19,416 nucleotides of DNA. Source: Ectopseudomonas composti. GTDB taxonomy: Bacteria; Pseudomonadota; Gammaproteobacteria; Pseudomonadales; Pseudomonadaceae. A program made the position numbers and the translations under genes. The notes beneath the pieces were generated by a model. The model was not told the origin of the DNA. It made no database searches and worked only from the letters and a program-made list of their open reading frames with translations. This document shows positions 12,613-19,416 of this stretch, piece after piece; the first letter of the stretch is position 1; every line of letters begins with the position of its first letter. The stretch is from the NCBI GenBank assembly GCA_946886245.1, contig CAMPIF010000020.1, positions 1-19,416 on the forward strand, in the 5' to 3' direction.

Positions 12613-15600
12613 CCGCTTGACCTGGCGGAAGAAACTTCCGGGTGAAGGCCTCGGCCGAGAGCGGGCAGCTGACCACGTAGCCCTGGATCTGCAGGCAGCC
12701 TTCGGCGGCCAGGCAGAGTTCCTGGGCCTTGGTTTCCACGCCTTCGGCGATCACCGTCAGTTGCATACTGTTGCCCAGGGCGATGATGGCGCGGGTGATC
12801 GCCAGATCGTGCGGGTCGTCCGGCAGGCCACGCACGAAGGACTGGTCGATCTTCAGCACGTCCAGCGGCAGGCGCTTGAGGTAGCTGAGCGAGGAGTAGC
12901 CGGTGCCGAAGTCGTCGATGGCCAGTTGCACGCCGAGCTGTTTGAGACGGTGGAGGATGTCCAGCGCTTCGCCGGCCTGGTTCATGATGAAGTTCTCGGT
13001 GATCTCCAGTTGCAGCAGCTGCGGTGCCAGGTTGTAGCGCTGCAGCAGTGCGCTGATGCGCGGCAGCAGGCTGGGCTGGTGCAGCTGGGCGCCGGCGAGG
13101 TTGACCGAGAGGGCGCCGAAGCCGTGGCCGCTTTCCTGCCAGACCTGCAGTTGCCGGCAGGCTTGTTCCAGCACCCAGTCGCCCAGCGGCAGGATCAGCC
13201 CGCTTTCTTCGGCCCCCGGGATGAAGCGGTCCGGCGGGATGTCGCCGAACACCGGGTGCGGCCAGCGGATCAGCGCTTCGGCGCCGACCAGGCTCTGGCT
13301 GCGCAGGCAGTACTTGGGCTGGTAATACAGGCACAGTTCGTCGCGCTCCAGGGCGCGGCGCAGTTCCTGTTCCATGGCCATGCGTTCGTTGACCTGGAAG
13401 GTCAGCGAGCGGGTGTAGAACTCGCTGCGGTTGCGCCCCTTGGCCTTGGATTGGTACATGGCGGCGTCGGCGTTCTTGACCAGGGTGGCGACGTCGAGGC
13501 CGTCCTTGGGGTAGAGGCTGATGCCGATGCTAGCGCTGATGAAGAACTCGTGGTTGTCGAGCTGGAACGGCGCGCCGAAGCATTCGAGCAGTTTCTGCGC
13601 GACCTGTTCGGCGTCCTGCGGCTGGTGCAGGCCGGGCAGCAGGATGATGAATTCGTCGCCGCCGAGACGGGCCACGGTGTCGATATCACGCAGTTGCAGT
13701 GTCAGGCGCGTGGCGATGGCCTTGAGCAACTGGTCGCCGACCGGGTGGCCGAGGCTGTCGTTGATCTGCTTGAAGCGGTCGAGGTCGAGGAACAGCACGG
13801 CGCCCAGCTGGTCGTCGGCGCGCGAGCCATCCAGAGCACTGCGCAGGCGGTTCTCGAACAGCAGGCGGTTGGGCAGGCCGGTCAGCGGGTCGTGGTGGGC
13901 CTGATGATCGAGGCGTGCCTGGGCATGCTTGAGGCTGGAGATGTCGGCGAATACCCCGACGAAGTGGGTGATCTGGTTATCGCTGTTGCGCACGGCGCTG
14001 ATGGTCAGCCACTCGGGGTACAGCTCGCCGTTCTTGCGCCGGTTCCAGATTTCCCCCTGCCAGTGGCCGTTGGCCGCGAGGCAGTGCCACATGGCGGCGT
14101 AGAAGGCGTTGTCGTGCTGGCCGGAAGACAGCAGGCTGGGGCGCTGGCCGAGGGCTTCGGCCTCGCTGTAACCGGTAATCTGGGTGAAGGCGCGGTTGAC
14201 CGCAGTGATGCGCTGTTCGAGGTCGGTGATCAGCACGCCTTCGGCAGTGCTTTCGAAGACGGTGGCGGCCTGCTGCAGTTCTTCCTGCATCTGCTGGCGT
14301 TCGGTGATGTCGCGGGCGATGGTCAGCAGGCATTCGTCGCCGCCTATGGGCAGCGGCTGCGCGGAAAGTTCGCAGAGGCGCAACTGGCCGCTCTTGGTGC
14401 GCACCGGGGCGATCAGGTCGCGCACGCTGCCTTGCTCGCGAATGCGTTGCACCAGGCGTTCTCGATCTTTCGGGTCGGCCCAGATGCCCAGGCTGAGGGT
14501 GCTTTGTTCGGCAATCTCGTCGAGGCTGTAGCCGGTGATGCGGCTGAAACCATCGTTGGCCTCCACCAGCATGCCGTCGCGCAGGCGGGTGATCAACAGT
14601 CCATCGGGCGAGGCGTGGAAGGCCTTGGCGAACTTCTCCTCGGATATCTGCAACTGCTGCTGGGTGCGCTTCAACTGGCTGATGTCGCGCACCACCACGA
14701 CCAGTGCCGGGGTGCTGTCGAGCACGAACTGGCTGGCCGAGATGAGGCCGGTGAACAGGCTGCCATCGGCGCGGCGGAAGGGCATTTCCAGGTTGCGCAG
14801 GCTTTCGTCCTGCAGGCGCAGCAGCAGGCTCGGGCCGATGCCAGGCACGCCCCACAGATCGAGGTCGGTGGCGGTCTTGCCGATGGCCTGCTCGACGCTG
14901 ATGCCGGTCTGTTCGGTGAAGGCGGTGTTGACCTCCAGCAGCACGCCGTCGACGCGGCGGGCAATGATCAGGATGTCCGGGCACTGCTGGAAGACCGAGG
15001 CGAATTTCTGTTCCGACAGGCGCAGCGCCTGCTCGGTCTGCTTGGCGTCGCTGATGTCGACCATCAGGCCGCGAATCACCTGGCGGTCGTCGCGTTGCAG
15101 CAGGGTGACGATATCGCGCACCCACACCGTGCGCCCGTCGGCGGCGAGCAGGCGGTATTCCAGGGCGTGGTCGTTGCCGGCCGAGCATTGTTCCAGGCAG
15201 GTGCGCAGGGTGCGCTGGTGATCGTCCGGGTGCAGGTGGCGCTGCCAGAAGCCGGGCTCCAGCCATTCGTGCAGGGGGTAGCCCAGCAATTTTTCCGCAT
15301 GGGGCGAGACATAGGTGTAAGTGAGCCCGCTGGACTCGGTCTCCCAGGTGATGGCCGAGAGGCTTTCGACCATGTCGCGAAAGTGCTGCTCGCGGTTGCG
15401 CAGTTCCTGCTCCAGCGCTTCGCGGTTGCGCATCTCGCGTTTCAGGCGGCGGTTGATGCGCAGGATGATGCCGATGACCGCCAGCAGGCCGAGCAGGGCG
15501 GGCAGGCCGTAGAGCAGGGTTTCGTACCAGACGCTGCGTTTGTCCAGCACGCTGCCGACCCAGGGTTCCTGCAAGGCGGCGATTTCTTCGGCGCTGAGTT

Positions 15601-16318
15601 CGGCGAAGACTTTGTCGAGGATGCCGACCAGTATGCTCTGGCCACGCGGGGCGGCCATGGCCAACTGGTAGCGATAGGGCGTCTCGCCGCTGATATAGAC
15701 ACCGTCGAGCTTGAGCTGGCGCAGGCTCCAGACGCTGGAGGCGAGATCGCCGACCATGGCGTCGACCTGATTGGTCGCCAATGCCTGCAGGGCAGCGGCG
15801 ACATTGCGCAGCGGCAGCAGGTTGAGATCGGGGTGTTGCTGGCGCAGCAGCTCGTGCGGTGCGTAGTCGGCCACCACGGCAATCTTCAAGCCGTACAGCT
15901 CATCGAGCTTTCTCGGCTGTGGCCCGCCGTTGCGAGCAAGGATGACGATGGGAAAGTCCAGGTAGGGGCGGGTGAAGGTCAGGTATTGCTGGCGTTCGGG
16001 TGTCGACATCACGCCGGGAAGCAGGTCGATGCGGCCCATGCGCGCCTGCTCCAGTATCGCGCTCCAGTTGTCGGGCTCGACGGGTTGCAGCTCTAGGTCA
16101 AGGCGCTCTTCGATCAGCCGTACATAGGCGGCGGTCAGGCCGTGATAGTTGCCCTGTTCGTCACGAAACTCGAACGGTGGCCAGGATGCATCGACACCCA
16201 GGCGCAGTTCGCGGTGGGCTGCCAGCCAGGTGCGCTCGTCCTCGTTGAGTGTCAGGGCTTGGGCCGGGGTCATCCAGTACGCCAGGCACAACAGCACAAT
16301 GGCCGGCAAGCGGGGCAT
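12584..16318 (-). CDS. rmcA: RmcA-type c-di-GMP receptor: periplasmic sensor, four PAS, GGDEF, EAL
   Basis: A 1,244-residue inner-membrane signalling enzyme. Order: signal peptide (1-21, ending PAQA), periplasmic solute-binding domain (about 28-255), one membrane helix (about 265-290), four PAS domains (about 316-430, 437-555, 558-680, 683-800), GGDEF (about 805-975) and EAL (about 990-1228). The GGDEF motif at 886-890 is intact with an RDID inhibitory site 5 residues before it. The EAL domain keeps EALIRW, LEITEN, DDFGTGYSSL, LKID and AEGVE, so c-di-GMP hydrolysis is likely. Size, layout and place after rpoD match P. aeruginosa PA0575/RmcA, a phosphodiesterase reported to respond to redox and arginine. 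Start: GAGG 5 bases before the ATG at 16318; the frame is open further but overlaps rpoD. PAS2-4 ligands are not readable. Confidence 0.93.
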   Translation of the reverse strand: MPRLPAIVLLCLAYWMTPAQALTLNEDERTWLAAHRELRLGVDASWPPFEFRDEQGNYHGLTAAYVRLIEERLDLELQPVEPDNWSAILEQARMGRIDLLPGVMSTPERQQYLTFTRPYLDFPIVILARNGGPQPRKLDELYGLKIAVVADYAPHELLRQQHPDLNLLPLRNVAAALQALATNQVDAMVGDLASSVWSLRQLKLDGVYISGETPYRYQLAMAAPRGQSILVGILDKVFAELSAEEIAALQEPWVGSVLDKRSVWYETLLYGLPALLGLLAVIGIILRINRRLKREMRNREALEQELRNREQHFRDMVESLSAITWETESSGLTYTYVSPHAEKLLGYPLHEWLEPGFWQRHLHPDDHQRTLRTCLEQCSAGNDHALEYRLLAADGRTVWVRDIVTLLQRDDRQVIRGLMVDISDAKQTEQALRLSEQKFASVFQQCPDILIIARRVDGVLLEVNTAFTEQTGISVEQAIGKTATDLDLWGVPGIGPSLLLRLQDESLRNLEMPFRRADGSLFTGLISASQFVLDSTPALVVVVRDISQLKRTQQQLQISEEKFAKAFHASPDGLLITRLRDGMLVEANDGFSRITGYSLDEIAEQSTLSLGIWADPKDRERLVQRIREQGSVRDLIAPVRTKSGQLRLCELSAQPLPIGGDECLLTIARDITERQQMQEELQQAATVFESTAEGVLITDLEQRITAVNRAFTQITGYSEAEALGQRPSLLSSGQHDNAFYAAMWHCLAANGHWQGEIWNRRKNGELYPEWLTISAVRNSDNQITHFVGVFADISSLKHAQARLDHQAHHDPLTGLPNRLLFENRLRSALDGSRADDQLGAVLFLDLDRFKQINDSLGHPVGDQLLKAIATRLTLQLRDIDTVARLGGDEFIILLPGLHQPQDAEQVAQKLLECFGAPFQLDNHEFFISASIGISLYPKDGLDVATLVKNADAAMYQSKAKGRNRSEFYTRSLTFQVNERMAMEQELRRALERDELCLYYQPKYCLRSQSLVGAEALIRWPHPVFGDIPPDRFIPGAEESGLILPLGDWVLEQACRQLQVWQESGHGFGALSVNLAGAQLHQPSLLPRISALLQRYNLAPQLLQLEITENFIMNQAGEALDILHRLKQLGVQLAIDDFGTGYSSLSYLKRLPLDVLKIDQSFVRGLPDDPHDLAITRAIIALGNSMQLTVIAEGVETKAQELCLAAEGCLQIQGYVVSCPLSAEAFTRKFLPPGQAVGAGENAPV

Positions 16319-16441
16319 AACGGCCTCGTTTCGCGATCGGTATCGTCGTAGTGTAGATCGGCCATCGCCGGGATGGCAGTTTGATTGCAGCGTCTGCGCT
16401 GCCTCTGGCTGGCGAGTGGCCGGGCGTGCTGCCCAGAAAGC

Positions 16442-16467
16442 AAAACCCCCGGCCTGGGCCGGGGGTT
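16442..16467 (-). terminator. rpoD terminator
   Basis: On the minus strand a 10-bp stem AACCCCCGGC with GCCGGGGGTT and a 4-base loop, followed by TTTGC, begins 7 bases after the rpoD stop. Confidence 0.85.
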
Positions 16468-16473
16468 CTGGTA

Positions 16474-18321
<1,848 letters not shown>

Positions 18322-18362
18322 AACACCCTATCCACTGAAGGTCTTGGCGGGCTGAAAACAAG

Positions 18363-18380
18363 CCGAGGATTATACCTCGG
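18363..18380 (-). promoter_or_regulatory. Hairpin with TATAAT loop between dnaG and rpoD
   Basis: CCGAGG-TATAAT-CCTCGG on the minus strand: the loop of a perfect 6-bp hairpin is a consensus -10 box, 42 bp before rpoD. No good -35 is found 16-18 bp upstream. It may be the rpoD promoter, an attenuating hairpin after dnaG, or both. Confidence 0.5.
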
Positions 18381-18388
18381 TTTTGGCT

Positions 18389-19416
18389 TTAGGCGCCAGT
18401 TGGGGACTTGCTGCTCTGCGAGGAGGCCAGGCTGTAGTGCTCTCTGAGCAATGTCTTTTCCTCGTCGGTGAGCTCGCTGGGGCTTTTATGAATGATGCTG
18501 CGGAGCGCCTTTTCACGCCGCCTCTGCGATTGACTGTTTGCAAGTGTAGTAATGGTGTCGAAAAACTGCTGTTCAAGGTTGTCACCCTGGATCAGCCATT
18601 CCTTCTCCGCCAGCGCCCGCAGCAGGCGACCCTGTTCGGTGCCGTGCCAGCGGGCGATCAGTTGCAGCGAACGCAGGCTGGGCGTTTTCTGCAGGGCACC
18701 GACCAGGGCCACGAGAAGCTGGGCGTAGGTGTCATCTTCATCGGCGAAATGGCTGACATCTTCGACCTTTTGCGCCAGGTGCGGATGGTGCAGCAGCGTG
18801 CGCAGTGCGATCAGGTGCGGTGATTCGACGCTCACGGCGGTGCGCGGGGCACGTGGCGCGAAATCGCCCTTGCCCTTCTTGTTCCACTTGCCGCCGCCAT
18901 CTTTTTTCCAGCTGCCCTTACCGCCTTCGTTGCTGCGCTCGTAATGCTGCTGCGGTGGTGCGGGCTGCTCGTAACCGCCGACGTCCGGCAGGTTGTCGTA
19001 GTAGGCGCTGTCGGGGACGTCGCCGTAATCCGGGTAATCGCTGCTTGGTGCCTGGCTGGCGCTGCTCGGCGCGTGACTGCGCGGGGCGCTGGCGACCTGG
19101 CTCAATGCTTCGCCGGAAAGGCCGGTGATCTCGCTCAGGCGCTGGCGCATCAGGGCGCGCAGGTTGTTGCCGGGAATCTTGTCGATCAGCGGCGCGGCCA
19201 GGGTCACCAGGTGTGCCTTGCCTTCCAGCGAGCGCGGGTCGGCTTCTTCGCATAGTTGCTGGAAGAAGTAGTCGGCCAGCGGTTGCGCGTGCTGGTTGAT
19301 GCGCGCGCGGAAGGCGTCGGTGCCCTCGGCGCGGACCAGGGTGTCCGGGTCTTCGCCGTCGGGCAGGAACAGAAAGCGTGCGCGCCGGCCATCCTGCAGG
19401 CTCGACAGGGTGGACT
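18389..19416 (-). CDS. dnaG: DNA primase DnaG, C-terminal part
   Basis: The gene enters from the right edge; the last 341 codons are present and the start is outside. The visible part opens at the end of the TOPRIM catalytic domain (FLPDGEDPDTLVR, with acidic metal ligands) followed by the rest of the polymerase core (LADYFFQQL, LVTLAAPLIDKIPGNNLRALM). A Gly/Pro/Tyr-rich linker of low complexity (SDYPDYGDVPDSAYYDN, then a GGKGSWKKDGGGKWNKKGKG stretch) follows, then the DnaB-binding domain (LIALRTLLHHPHLAQ to ALRSIIHKSPSELTDEEK). The product makes RNA primers for replication. It is upstream of rpoD as in other gammaproteobacteria. Confidence 0.96.
   Translation of the reverse strand, partial: STLSSLQDGRRARFLFLPDGEDPDTLVRAEGTDAFRARINQHAQPLADYFFQQLCEEADPRSLEGKAHLVTLAAPLIDKIPGNNLRALMRQRLSEITGLSGEALSQVASAPRSHAPSSASQAPSSDYPDYGDVPDSAYYDNLPDVGGYEQPAPPQQHYERSNEGGKGSWKKDGGGKWNKKGKGDFAPRAPRTAVSVESPHLIALRTLLHHPHLAQKVEDVSHFADEDDTYAQLLVALVGALQKTPSLRSLQLIARWHGTEQGRLLRALAEKEWLIQGDNLEQQFFDTITTLANSQSQRRREKALRSIIHKSPSELTDEEKTLLREHYSLASSQSSKSPTGA

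Noticed and set aside
12617..16096. Plus-strand open frame of about 1,159 codons
   Set aside because: It is the antisense shadow of rmcA in high-G+C DNA; it has no domain motifs and the opposite strand carries clear PAS, GGDEF and EAL blocks.

Overview
The window is a piece of a Pseudomonas-type gammaproteobacterial chromosome. The right third reads, in transcription order on the minus strand, dnaG (5' end outside the window), rpoD, a PAS/GGDEF/EAL receptor of the RmcA type and a CAU-anticodon tRNA. From memory this is the order around PA0577-PA0574.1 of P. aeruginosa. The 615-residue sigma-70, the high G+C and the codon use fit that genus. No strain or species assignment is attempted.

Layout. 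1-2312: egtD and egtB, an ergothioneine-type pair, minus strand. 2492-3919: a phage-flavoured regulatory patch with a BRO-N protein, a divergent XRE regulator, a 44-bp remnant of a second BRO gene and a second XRE regulator. Each regulator is preceded by its own pair of tandem palindromes. 3920-4270: no gene, but an 18-bp tRNA-like fragment and a terminator. 4271-9865: a minus-strand run NERD nuclease-like protein, Mrr, metallophosphoesterase and Hsp90-like GHKL ATPase, with 38-bp, ATGA-overlap and 2-bp junctions, so probably one operon. mrr is broken by an in-frame TAA just after its catalytic QAK motif. 9866-12317: a toxin-type zone with a fused remnant of a Fic gene and of a nucleotidyltransferase-like gene, a winged-helix regulator behind a 30-bp palindrome, and an intact Fic protein behind two copies of a 29-bp palindrome; a third copy sits in the remnant. 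12318-12490: the tRNA terminator and a degenerate copy of the tRNA 3' end. 12491-19416: core genes.

How it may work together. The tRNA-flanked stretch from about 3930 to 12490 looks like a built-up accessory or defence island. Two overlapping messages come from it. First, NERD, Mrr, metallophosphoesterase and Hsp90-like ATPase are packaged as if they act together, which is the best candidate here for an undescribed anti-invader system; that is inference from gene order and domain content. Second, the Fic and winged-helix genes carry large private operators and leave duplicated, truncated copies, as expected of addiction-type modules that turn over. The core part adds two compact regulatory arrangements: the rmcA stop codon lies inside the -10 box of the tRNA promoter, and a TATAAT lies in the loop of a hairpin between dnaG and rpoD.
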